In this document: positions 45,514 through 53,832 of the stretch, one piece after another
How positions within the stretch are numbered: the first letter of the stretch is position 1
How the letters are laid out: every line of letters starts with the position of its first letter
Source of the DNA: Pseudarthrobacter sp. ATCC 49987
GTDB taxonomy: Bacteria > Actinomycetota > Actinomycetes > Actinomycetales > Micrococcaceae
Direction: 5' to 3'
DNA length: 64,000 nt
NCBI RefSeq assembly: GCF_009928425.1
Contig: NZ_JAABNS010000001.1
Coordinates: forward strand, 3,844,001 to 3,908,000
Position numbers and translations under genes: made by a program
Notes under the pieces: generated by a model
Database searches by the model: none
Seen by the model: the letters and a program-made list of their open reading frames with translations, nothing else
Told to the model about the DNA's origin: nothing

Positions 45514-46165
45514 GCTACTTCTAATCGGCGCCAGCGGCCTTGCCCGCGAGGTTCTGGCCTGCGTCCGCGAGAACGGCCAGTTCGATGTGGTCGGCGTCCT
45601 CGACGACGACGAACTCAGGGCGGGCTCCGTCCTGGACGGCGCCCCCATCCTGGGTCCCGCCAGCCACGTTCTCCGCTACCCGGAAGCCCGGGTGGTGGTC
45701 TGCATCGGCGCCGGGCGGGCCCGTGAGCGGGTGGTCGCCCGGCTCGCCGGGCTGGGCTTCCCGGGCTACCGCTTCGCGACCATTGTCGATCCTTCGGTGC
45801 GGGTCCCGTACTGCTGCGACATCGGCCCCGGCAGCATCCTGCTGGGCAATGTCACCCTGACCGCCGGAATCACAGTCGGGAGCCACGTCGTGATGATGCC
45901 TGGTGTGACGCTGACCCACGACGACGTCGTGGAGGACTTCGCCACCCTCGCTGCCGGCGTCTGCCTCGGCGGCGGCGTCAGGATCGGGCGCGCGGCCTAC
46001 CTTGGCATGAACTCGTCCGTCCGTGAAGGCACCAGGGTGGGGGCCGGAACCAGGATAGGCATGGGCGCCGCCGTCCTGGGCGACGTGCCCGACGGGGAGA
46101 CCTGGGCGGGGGTCCCGGCACGGGTGCTCGAGCCGTCAGCGGCTGCGGCCGGTGGTGGACGATGA
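45506..46165 (+). CDS. Sugar O/N-acetyltransferase, PglD/NeuD-like
   Basis: A 219-residue protein with an N-terminal nucleotide-sugar-binding Rossmann-like part (LLLIGASGLAREVLACVRENG) and a C-terminal left-handed beta helix of hexapeptide repeats (from about residue 95), ending in the usual VPDGETWAGVPARVL. It acetylates an amino sugar using acetyl-CoA, and the aminotransferase gene directly before it fits this. It overlaps the next gene by four bases. Confidence 0.88.
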   Translation: MTELLLIGASGLAREVLACVRENGQFDVVGVLDDDELRAGSVLDGAPILGPASHVLRYPEARVVVCIGAGRARERVVARLAGLGFPGYRFATIVDPSVRVPYCCDIGPGSILLGNVTLTAGITVGSHVVMMPGVTLTHDDVVEDFATLAAGVCLGGGVRIGRAAYLGMNSSVREGTRVGAGTRIGMGAAVLGDVPDGETWAGVPARVLEPSAAAAGGGR

Positions 46166-47295
46166 CCCGGCCCGTGACCGGCCGGCTTTCCGTCCCTTTC
46201 GTTGACTTGGGCGCCCAGCAGGACGAGATCGCCGACGAAGTCGAGGTCGGGCTCAAGGAGGTCTTCGCCCAGGCTTCCTTCATTGGGGGCCCCGCCGTGG
46301 CCGAATTTGAGCAGGCGTATGCCCGGTTCCTCGGTGCCGGCCATTGCGTGGGGGTAGCCAACGGCACGGACGCCCTGGAACTGGCACTCCGTGCCGCCGG
46401 GGTCAGGGCAGGAGGGGAAGTCATCCTCCCCGCCAACACCTTCATCGCGACCGCCGAGGCCGTGAGCCGGATCGGTGCGCTGCCGGTGCCCGTCGACATC
46501 GATCCGGAGTACCTGCTGATCGATCCGGACAGGGTGGCCGAGGCTGTGACAGCCCGGACCCAGGCCATCATGCCCGTCCACCTGTTCGGCCAAACCGCCT
46601 TCGTCGAGCGCCTGGCACCGATAGCGGCGGCCAGCGGCGCCGTGATTGTCGAAGACGCCGCCCAGTCCCAGGGTGCTTCCCGCCATGGCCGCTTCGCCGG
46701 CACGCTGGGACTGGCCGCCGGGACGAGCTTCTACCCGGGCAAGAACCTCGGGGCCGCCGGGGATGCCGGCGCCGTGGTGACGAATGACGACGACGTCGCC
46801 GCCCGGGTGCGGATGCTTGGCGCCCACGGCAGCGAGCGGAAATATCAGCACGACACGGTTGGCATGAACTCCCGCCTGGACACCATCCAGGCGGTGGTGC
46901 TCAACGCCAAGTTGCGCAGGCTGGCCATGTGGAACGAACGACGGCGGAAGGCCGCGGCACGCTACACGGAGCTGCTGGCGGACCTGCCCGGCGTCGAGCT
47001 TCCCCGCACAGCCCCGGGCAACGCCGATGTCTGGCATCTGTACGTTATCCGTGTCCCGGATCGGGACCGCGTGCTTGCGGCCCTGAACGCAGCAGGTATC
47101 GGCGCCGGCATCCACTACCCGGTTCCGGTGCACCTCAGCGGCGCCTACCGGGGGATGGGCCGCGGTCCCGGTTCCTTCCCGGTCGCGGAGCGGGCCGCCC
47201 GGGGGATCCTGTCGCTGCCCATGTTCCCGCACATCAGCGAGGTGCAGCAGCAGTACGTCGTGGACCACCTGCGGGCAGCCTCAGGCCGGCCGTGA
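46162..47295 (+). CDS. DegT/DnrJ/EryC1/StrS-family aminotransferase 2 (WlbC/WbpE-like)
   Basis: A 377-residue PLP-dependent sugar aminotransferase: PFVDLGAQQDEIADEV at the start, GVANGTDALELALRA, EDAAQSQGA, the lysine in SFYPGKNLGAAGDAG and HGSERKYQHDTVGMNSRLDTIQA. The GKNLGA variant is typical of 3-keto-sugar aminotransferases of the WlbC/WbpE/FdtB group. That pairs well with the WlbA-like oxidoreductase and the acetyltransferase that follows, giving a 3-acetamido sugar (inference). Confidence 0.9.
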   Translation: MTRPVTGRLSVPFVDLGAQQDEIADEVEVGLKEVFAQASFIGGPAVAEFEQAYARFLGAGHCVGVANGTDALELALRAAGVRAGGEVILPANTFIATAEAVSRIGALPVPVDIDPEYLLIDPDRVAEAVTARTQAIMPVHLFGQTAFVERLAPIAAASGAVIVEDAAQSQGASRHGRFAGTLGLAAGTSFYPGKNLGAAGDAGAVVTNDDDVAARVRMLGAHGSERKYQHDTVGMNSRLDTIQAVVLNAKLRRLAMWNERRRKAAARYTELLADLPGVELPRTAPGNADVWHLYVIRVPDRDRVLAALNAAGIGAGIHYPVPVHLSGAYRGMGRGPGSFPVAERAARGILSLPMFPHISEVQQQYVVDHLRAASGRP

Positions 47296-47335
47296 AACTC
47301 CGGAATCCTGGCCCCCTGCCAGTGAAGACCAGACG

Positions 47336-48400
47336 ATGAATGCGAAGGCACGCCGGAGGATCCTGCTCATCGCGCTGGTGCTGTACCTGATTGGCCTCGC
47401 GTTTATCGGCGCCTGGCCGTCGCCGGTGGACCGCCCCCTGGCGGGCCTGCTAAGAGACGTCATCGACGCTGTGCGGGCATACCCGCTGACATCGGGCATC
47501 ACGTACATGCACATCGAGGGGGCCGCCAATGTCCTCCTCTTTGTCCCTTTGGGGGTGATCGTCGCGCTGCTGCTGCCCACCCGCCGGTGGTGGCTGGCGG
47601 CGGTCTCCGGTGCGCTGATCTCAGCCGCGATCGAAACCGTCCAGTACCTTGCGTTGAGCCAGCGCACGGCGAGCCTGGGGGACGTTGTCAACAACACCCT
47701 GGGTGCCGTGCTCGGTGCCGCGGCCATCCGGATCATCCGGACACACCCGGCGCGGGCGGCAGCGCCTGATCCCGGCACGGAACCCGCGTCCAGGAGGAGT
47801 GTCATGAAGACCATCGCCGCTACTGCAGACGTCGCCGAAACCGCCGTCGTTGGGGAGAACACCCGGATCTGGCACCTTGCGCAGGTCCGGGAGGACGCCA
47901 GCGTGGGCAGCAACTGCAATATTGGCCGCGGCGCCTACGTGGGTCCCGGCGTCGTCATCGGCTCAAACTGCAAGCTGCAGAATTACGCGCTGGTCTACGA
48001 ACCGGCCCGCCTCGGCGACGGCGTCTTTGTCGGCCCCGCCGCAGTGCTCACCAACGACCTGCACCCCCGGGCGATCACGCCCGACGGAACGCTGAAAGGC
48101 TCCGAGGATTGGGACGCCGTGGGGGTGACTGTCGGCCGGGGCGCCTCCATCGGCGCCCGGGCCGTCTGCGTTGCCCCTGTGTCCATCGGCCAATGGGCCA
48201 CCGTGGCTGCCGGGGCGGTGGTCACGAGGAACGTGCCGGACTATGCGGTGGTCGTCGGTGTGCCGGCCCGGCAGGCCGGCTGGGTGGGCGAGGCCGGGCA
48301 CCCGCTGAAACAGGACGGCGCCGGCCGCTGGCTGTGCCCCGTCACGGGCCGCCGGTACGTCGAGAGCAACGGTCAACTGGCGCCCGCCGAGGCGGGCTGA
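47336..48400 (+). CDS. VanZ-like membrane domain fused to a WlbB-type sugar N-acetyltransferase
   Basis: An uninterrupted 354-codon frame. Residues 1-140 form a VanZ-like domain with about four helices (LLIALVLYLIGLAFIG, ANVLLFVPLGVIVALLLP, SAAIETVQYLALSQRTASLGDVVNNTLGA). Residues 157-354 are a left-handed beta-helix acetyltransferase of the WlbB/WbpD type (IWHLAQVREDASVGSN, ending VVVGVPARQ). Met157 (47804) has a perfect AGGAGG at 47792-47797, so the enzyme may also be made alone. No stop codon separates the two parts. It should N-acetylate the 3-amino sugar of this cluster; VanZ might hold it at the membrane. Confidence 0.85.
   Translation: MNAKARRRILLIALVLYLIGLAFIGAWPSPVDRPLAGLLRDVIDAVRAYPLTSGITYMHIEGAANVLLFVPLGVIVALLLPTRRWWLAAVSGALISAAIETVQYLALSQRTASLGDVVNNTLGAVLGAAAIRIIRTHPARAAAPDPGTEPASRRSVMKTIAATADVAETAVVGENTRIWHLAQVREDASVGSNCNIGRGAYVGPGVVIGSNCKLQNYALVYEPARLGDGVFVGPAAVLTNDLHPRAITPDGTLKGSEDWDAVGVTVGRGASIGARAVCVAPVSIGQWATVAAGAVVTRNVPDYAVVVGVPARQAGWVGEAGHPLKQDGAGRWLCPVTGRRYVESNGQLAPAEAG
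47792..47806 (+). promoter_or_regulatory. Internal ribosome binding site and ATG inside the fusion gene
   Basis: AGGAGG (47792-47797) stands 6 nt before an in-frame ATG (47804) exactly at the junction of the VanZ and acetyltransferase domains. It would allow separate translation of the enzyme domain. Confidence 0.7.
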
Positions 48401-48409
48401 GGGGAAGTC

Positions 48410-51040
48410 ATGAAGACACCGGAAAGCAGCAAAGTCGTCCTCGGCGGAACGCCCGTGGACCTGATGGAGCCCGAACCTGCGTTGGAGCTCATCCTTCGGC
48501 GCGCGGCTGACCACAGGCGCCCGCCGCTGGCCGTGGCCTCGGTCAACCTGGACCACCTCAACCACTTCGGCACCGGAGGCCGCTGGTCAGGAACTTTGCA
48601 CGCCGATCCCGGCAGCGTCGTGGAGTGGGTCCACCTGGTCGACGGTGCCCCTTTGGTGTCCCAGTCGCAGCGGCTCACCGGACACAGCTGGCCCCGGCTC
48701 GCCGGGAGCGACCTGGCCTCCCCGCTCCTGACCCGGGCCGAGGAACTCGGCCTGAAAGTCGGATTTTTGGGCGGCTCGGAAGACAACCAGCGCCGGCTGG
48801 CGGAGAAGATCGCCCTCGAGCGCCCCGGGCTGCGGGTGGCGGGGATGTGGTCACCGGCCAGAAGTGAACTGGCCTCGGCACCCGACTCCGGACGAATCGC
48901 CGCCGAGATCGAGGCTTCCGGCACGCAGATCCTTTTTGTGGGCCTGGGAAAACCACGCCAGGAGCTCTGGATAAACCGCTACGGCGCCCTCACCGGAGCC
49001 GGGGTCCTCCTGGCTTTCGGCGCTGCCGTGGATTTTCTCGCCGGCCGGGTGCAGCGCGCCCCCGAGTGGGTCAGCCGGCGCGGCCTCGAATGGGGCTATC
49101 GCCTGGCACTGGAACCCAGGCGGCTCGCCCGCCGCTACCTGCTCGACGGACCGCCCGCCTATCTGAAGCTCAGAACCGGTTCGTACGCCGTGCCGCCGGA
49201 GCTTCCCGCGGCCACTGCCGGGCCCGCCCCCCGAACCCCCGGGCTGTTCACCGGACCGGACGGTCCTGCGGATGCCGCCGTCGTCATCGTCACCTATAAC
49301 AACGCCGGCGACATTGGCGCCCTGCTGCAGGGTCTTCGGGCGGAGACGGCCGACCTGGCGCTTCGCGTGCTGCTGGCCGACAACTCCTCGCAGGACGGCA
49401 CCCTCGAACTGGTTCGGGCCACCCACCCGGACGTTCTCGCCTTCGCAACCGGCGGAAACGTGGGGTACGCCGCCGGCATCAACGCCTCCCTGCGGCGGGC
49501 AGGCGATTCCGAAACCATTGTGGTCCTCAACCCGGACCTCACGGTGGGGCGCGGCTGCCTGAAGGCCATGCTGGACCGCATGCGCACCTCGAAGGCGGGC
49601 GCGGTGGTGCCCCAAATCCAGGACGGGGCCGGCAGGACCAGCCCCACACTGCACCGCGAGCCGGGCGTCAGCCGCGCACTTGGCGATGCCCTTTGCGGGC
49701 GGAGGGCGCCAGGCCGCCCCGGATGGCTGGCGTCGACGGATTTCCACCCGGAGAGCTACGCCCACGCGCACACCGTTGAGTGGGCCAGCGGGGCCGCCTT
49801 GATGGTCAGCCGGCCCCTCGCGGATTCCGTGGCCTGGGACGAATCATTCTTCCTCTACTCGGAGGAGACGGATTTCTTCCGCCGTCTGCGGATCTGCGGC
49901 GGGTCGGTCTGGTACGAACCGTCAGGGGCCATGACCCATGAGGGCGGCGGCTCCGGCAAGTCCCCCGGGTTGAACGCACTCATGGCGGTCAACCGGATCC
50001 GTTACATCCGCAAGTACCATTCCCCGGCGTACTCCGCGGTGTTCCGCGCGGCCGTGATCCTCTCCGAGCTGTTGCGGTGCTGGAAACCGGGGCGCAGGGG
50101 AGTGCTGCGGACGGTGCTCGACGAGGCAACCTGGACTGCCCTGCCCGGCCCAAGCAAGGATGCCGGGAACCGCCGGGACACCAGCGGTATCCCGCGCGGA
50201 TCGGTGATTATTCCGGCGCACAACGAAGCGGCCGTGATCGCCAGGACGCTCGCCCCGCTGGCCCCGTTGGCTGCAACCAGGCAACTGGAGGTCATCGTGG
50301 CCTGCAACGGCTGCCCCGATGACACCGCCGGTATCGCGCGCGGATTCGAGGGCGTGACGGTGCTGGAACAGGGGCAGTCGTCCAAAGCCGCCGCCCTCAA
50401 CGCGGGAGACGCCGCCGCTTCACACTGGCCGCGGCTTTACCTTGATGCGGACGTGCAGATCAGTCCGGACGCGGTGCATGACGTGCTCGATGCCCTCAGC
50501 ACCGGACGGCTCCTGGCCGCGCGACCGGCGGCCCGCTTCGACCTTCAGGACGCGCACCCGCTGATCCGCTCGTACTACCGGACCAAACTCGGCCTTCCAT
50601 CGGCCCGGAGCGGACTGTGGGGAGGCGGAGTGTACGGCCTCTCCCACGAGGGCCGGCAGCGTTTCCAGCAGTTCCCCGACCTGACCGCGGATGATCTGTT
50701 CGTGGACCGCCTTTTCGGTCCGGCGGAAAAAGCCGTCCTCGACGTGGACCCCGTCGTGGTCCACCCGCCCCGGACGCCGGGGGCCCAGCTGGCCGTGCTG
50801 CGTCGCGTCTATCGCGGCAACGCCGAGCAAAACGCCCGGCCGAACGCCGGGCAGGGCGGCGGGCACAGTACGGCGGGCCGCACCTTGGTCGAGGTGGGCC
50901 GGTCAATTCGTGGTCCGCTGTCCGCTGCGCATGCCCTGGTGTACGTGGCCTTTGCCCTGGCCGGCCGCCGCGGGAGCGGACGCCCGGGGGTGTGGGAACG
51001 CGACACAAGCACCCGGAAGCCCGCCGTCAACGGCTCGTGA
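48410..51040 (+). CDS. Three-domain glycosyltransferase: WecG/TagA/CpsF plus two GT2 domains
   Basis: This 876-residue protein has three enzyme modules. Residues about 10-250 are a WecG/TagA/CpsF (GT26) domain (VASVNLDHL, VGFLGGSEDN, GLGKPRQELWI). Residues about 283-560 are a GT2 domain of the rhamnosyltransferase-like type (VVIVTYNN, VVLNPDLTVG, EETDFFRRL). Residues about 600-800 are a second, different GT2 domain (VIIPAHNEA, YLDADVQI). There are no clear membrane helices, so it acts at the cytoplasmic face on the lipid-linked sugar made by the first gene. Its 3' end overlaps the convergent gene by 14 nt. Confidence 0.87.
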   Translation: MKTPESSKVVLGGTPVDLMEPEPALELILRRAADHRRPPLAVASVNLDHLNHFGTGGRWSGTLHADPGSVVEWVHLVDGAPLVSQSQRLTGHSWPRLAGSDLASPLLTRAEELGLKVGFLGGSEDNQRRLAEKIALERPGLRVAGMWSPARSELASAPDSGRIAAEIEASGTQILFVGLGKPRQELWINRYGALTGAGVLLAFGAAVDFLAGRVQRAPEWVSRRGLEWGYRLALEPRRLARRYLLDGPPAYLKLRTGSYAVPPELPAATAGPAPRTPGLFTGPDGPADAAVVIVTYNNAGDIGALLQGLRAETADLALRVLLADNSSQDGTLELVRATHPDVLAFATGGNVGYAAGINASLRRAGDSETIVVLNPDLTVGRGCLKAMLDRMRTSKAGAVVPQIQDGAGRTSPTLHREPGVSRALGDALCGRRAPGRPGWLASTDFHPESYAHAHTVEWASGAALMVSRPLADSVAWDESFFLYSEETDFFRRLRICGGSVWYEPSGAMTHEGGGSGKSPGLNALMAVNRIRYIRKYHSPAYSAVFRAAVILSELLRCWKPGRRGVLRTVLDEATWTALPGPSKDAGNRRDTSGIPRGSVIIPAHNEAAVIARTLAPLAPLAATRQLEVIVACNGCPDDTAGIARGFEGVTVLEQGQSSKAAALNAGDAAASHWPRLYLDADVQISPDAVHDVLDALSTGRLLAARPAARFDLQDAHPLIRSYYRTKLGLPSARSGLWGGGVYGLSHEGRQRFQQFPDLTADDLFVDRLFGPAEKAVLDVDPVVVHPPRTPGAQLAVLRRVYRGNAEQNARPNAGQGGGHSTAGRTLVEVGRSIRGPLSAAHALVYVAFALAGRRGSGRPGVWERDTSTRKPAVNGS

Positions 51041-51899
51041 CGGGGCGGTGCGCGAGGATTTCGGCGAGCTCGGCCAGCCGGTGCGCCCGGGCGGACTCCG
51101 CCGGGGTGAACGGCTCCCCGGGACGGGAAAACGTGATGGGACCGTGCCAGGCCGTCGGGATCTTCAACACGGTTCCGTCCGTCGCGGCCGGAGCGGTGGT
51201 GCCTGCATCCGGCCCGGCCACGATCCGCGCGTGCAGCAGTTCAGCGACTGCAAGCGGCAGCTCCTCGGGGTTGGCCGCGATCCTGGCCGCGAGGCTCAGC
51301 GCCCCGGTCTGCCCGTCGGCCATGGCCAGCGCTGTGGTGGGCCAGACGTGGGGGTCGTTGCCGCCGCCCTCACGCAGCGCTGCGAGCAGTTCCGCTTCAC
51401 GCAGCCCGCCGGGCGCGGACAGCACAAACTCATCCAGCACACCGCCGTCGACCGGGTGGACATGGATGCTCAGGATGTTGGTGTCCAGCCCGGCCAGCGA
51501 CCGCGTGAGTTTCTGCAGTGAACCGGGCCGGTCCGCCAATACTGTGCGGGCACGCCACAGGGACGGTGCCGCGCCGAGCCGGCTGCGGTGGCGCAGGGCG
51601 GGGGCGTGCAGCCAGCGCCGGAGCATCCGCGCCGCGGACGGCTCCGCCACCCAGATGACCAGGATGGTGGCGGTCAGTGTCAGGACCAGGACCTTGCCCA
51701 CATTGGGCAGGTGCGTCCCCACCACCGCCGCGTGGACCAGCAGTTCGATCGGCAGCATCACGGCGATGTTGGCCAGGGTCAGCCGGGTCTTGGTCGGTTC
51801 GGGCATCTGGCCGCAGACCTCGCAGCTCAGCTCGGAGGCCGCCGGGGCCTGTGGTCCGCCGTGGTTTCTGCCACGGGCTGAGGGCTTCATGGGTCCCAT
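51027..51899 (-). CDS. Membrane-anchored ACT-domain protein
   Basis: A 290-residue protein. A short N-terminal region with CEVC is followed by two hydrophobic segments (around ANIAVMLPIELLVHAAVVG and VLVLTLTATILVIWVA). A cytoplasmic part then begins with an ACT-like domain (VLADRPGSLQKLTRSLAGLDTNILSIHVHPVDGG) and continues with about 130 uncharacterised residues. ACT domains bind amino acids or similar small ligands, so a membrane-bound sensor or regulator is plausible. No enzyme domain is visible. It is transcribed towards the glycan operon, overlapping the 3' end of its last gene. Confidence 0.75.
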   Translation of the reverse strand: MGPMKPSARGRNHGGPQAPAASELSCEVCGQMPEPTKTRLTLANIAVMLPIELLVHAAVVGTHLPNVGKVLVLTLTATILVIWVAEPSAARMLRRWLHAPALRHRSRLGAAPSLWRARTVLADRPGSLQKLTRSLAGLDTNILSIHVHPVDGGVLDEFVLSAPGGLREAELLAALREGGGNDPHVWPTTALAMADGQTGALSLAARIAANPEELPLAVAELLHARIVAGPDAGTTAPAATDGTVLKIPTAWHGPITFSRPGEPFTPAESARAHRLAELAEILAHRPVTSR

Positions 51900-51953
51900 G
51901 ATGCCCGGCCGCTGTTACGGACCTATTGCCGGCCGGTGACGTTTTCGTTCGGC

Positions 51954-52439
51954 CTAGCGGCTGCGCTGGCCGGCGGACTCGACGGTGCGTTCACCGGCCT
52001 GCTCCGGGTCGTCGCCGGATGCCGGTCCGTGGACCGGGCCGGCGAGCTGCACCAGCAGGTCGCGGATTTCGGCCAGCAGGGCGGTGTCCGCCGGGAGCGG
52101 CTTCTCCTCCGGCTCCGCAGTGGCCAGGCGCTTCTTCACCAGGTGGTTGATCCGGTTCATCGGGGCCACGAAGATGAAATAGACGACGGCGGCCGTGATC
52201 GTGAACGTGACGAACGCTGTGATGACCGCGCCGAAGTTGACGAAGGTTTTGTCATTTCCCGGCCAGATGGGGAAACCCAGGCCGTTGGTTTCGACGCCAC
52301 CGGCCGCCGCGATGATGGGGTTCACGATGTTCGAGGTGAACGCGCCGACCAGGGCGGTGAAAGCGGTGCCGACCACGACTGCGATGGACAGTTCGATCAC
52401 GTTGCCGCGCAGGATGAAGTCCTTGAATCCTTTGAGCAT
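51954..52439 (-). CDS. mscL: Large-conductance mechanosensitive channel
   Basis: A 161-residue protein with the MscL N-terminus (MLKGFKDFILRGNVIELSIAVVVG), first pore helix, a periplasmic loop and a second helix (FVTFTITAAVVYFIFVAPMN). Its C-terminal cytoplasmic tail is extended, Glu/Pro/Ala-rich and longer than in E. coli. It protects against sudden osmotic downshift. The ATG at 52439 has GGAGG upstream on the minus strand. Confidence 0.94.
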   Translation of the reverse strand: MLKGFKDFILRGNVIELSIAVVVGTAFTALVGAFTSNIVNPIIAAAGGVETNGLGFPIWPGNDKTFVNFGAVITAFVTFTITAAVVYFIFVAPMNRINHLVKKRLATAEPEEKPLPADTALLAEIRDLLVQLAGPVHGPASGDDPEQAGERTVESAGQRSR

Positions 52440-52658
52440 GGGTCCTCCGGGTGCCTTGAATAACTTTGTGCGCCGTGTTCCGGGCGCGGGGATCAACCGC
52501 TAGACGCTATCACTTCCGCCGTCTTGTCTCCCGGCCGGGGCCGGTTCCGCTCAATGGATAATGATGCCGGGCGGGGGCGCGCTTCCGGCATAGGATTGAG
52601 GGTGGATGCCAGCGCCGCCGTCGTAACAATCCGACTGCCAGAAAGGTGCCTCCCACCC

Positions 52659-53708
52659 GTGAAGATGCTTGCCGAGATGTTCACCATGGCTCCCGGCAAC
52701 AAGGACCACCAGGTCGCCGTTCGCTGCGCCGTCGGAGTCTTTGTCCCGCTGATCACACTCTTGTTCCTGGACCGCCTGGACCTGGCGATCTTCGCCTCCT
52801 TCGGCGCCTTCACCGGGATCTACGGCCGCAACGAGCCCCACGCCAAGCGCTTCGGCCTGCAACTCCGCGCCGGGGCACTGATGGTGGTGGTGATGTTGCT
52901 CGCCGCCCTGACCGCCCGCGCCGGGCTTCCGGCGGCGGAGACCCTCTGGCTCCAGGTCTTTGCGACCACACTCGTGGCTGGAGTCTGCTCGCTGATCGTC
53001 GCCTGGTGGCGGCTCCGCCCGGCAGGCTCGTTGTTCCACATCTTTGCCTTCGCCGCGATCGCGTCCATCCCCAACCAGCCGCCGCTGTGGCAGGGAATGC
53101 TCGTCGCAGTACTGACCGTCGCCTTCTCCCTGCTGGTCGGCATGTCCTCCCGCGTGGTCCGGGGCCGCCGGACGCCGTGGATCCGGCCGGCCCGCACCCC
53201 GCTCAGCACGGCCGAAAAGCGGGTGGCCCTGCTCGAAAGCGCCGGCTACCTTGTGGCGGCCGGCCTGGCTGGCACCCTTGCAACTCTCGCGGGTGAGCGG
53301 CTGGGCTTCGGCCACAACTACTGGGCGATGGTGGCCGCCGTCGTCCCGCTCGTGGGGCACTCCACGCGGCACCGGGTCAGCCGCGGGCTGCAGCGAATCG
53401 TGGGCACGGCGATCGGGCTGGTGCTGCTCGCGGGGATCCTGCTCCTGCAGCCGGCACCCTGGCAGACCGTCCTCGTGATCGCCGCCTGCCAGTTCGGCGC
53501 TGAGATGTTCATCGCCCGCCAGTATGTCCTGGCCCAGATCTTCGTCACGCCGCTGGCCCTGATTTCGACCCTGCTGGTGGTTCCGGCGGCTCCTGGCATC
53601 CTGCTGCGCGACCGGATTTTCGAGACCGTCATTGGCGCCGCCGTCGGTGTGGCCGTGGTGCTGGCCCCGACGGTATGGCGCCGGCTGCGCTCCCGGCCGG
53701 TCGCCTAG
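52659..53708 (+). CDS. FUSC-family membrane protein (fusaric acid resistance-like)
   Basis: This roughly 349-residue protein has two sets of transmembrane helices, each preceded by a short polar stretch: ITLLFLDRLDLAIFASFGAFTGIYG in the first and HNYWAMVAAVVPLVGHSTRHRVSRGLQRIVGTAIG in the second. The latter is the FUSC-type core with the conserved R-x2-R-x2-G-T. Such proteins form efflux or aromatic-acid export systems (AaeB-like), but the substrate is unknown. GTG 52659 and ATG 52665 are both possible starts. Confidence 0.85.
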   Translation: MKMLAEMFTMAPGNKDHQVAVRCAVGVFVPLITLLFLDRLDLAIFASFGAFTGIYGRNEPHAKRFGLQLRAGALMVVVMLLAALTARAGLPAAETLWLQVFATTLVAGVCSLIVAWWRLRPAGSLFHIFAFAAIASIPNQPPLWQGMLVAVLTVAFSLLVGMSSRVVRGRRTPWIRPARTPLSTAEKRVALLESAGYLVAAGLAGTLATLAGERLGFGHNYWAMVAAVVPLVGHSTRHRVSRGLQRIVGTAIGLVLLAGILLLQPAPWQTVLVIAACQFGAEMFIARQYVLAQIFVTPLALISTLLVVPAAPGILLRDRIFETVIGAAVGVAVVLAPTVWRRLRSRPVA

Positions 53709-53832
53709 GCATACACCCGGCGCACCCCCGCTGATGGGCATCAGGGGGTCCAAGGGCCCTGTCCCGCCGGAATCCCGCACGAAAGGCTAGGCTTGGTCAC
53801 GTCTGTGTGCGCCGGGACTTGGGGGAGTGTTT

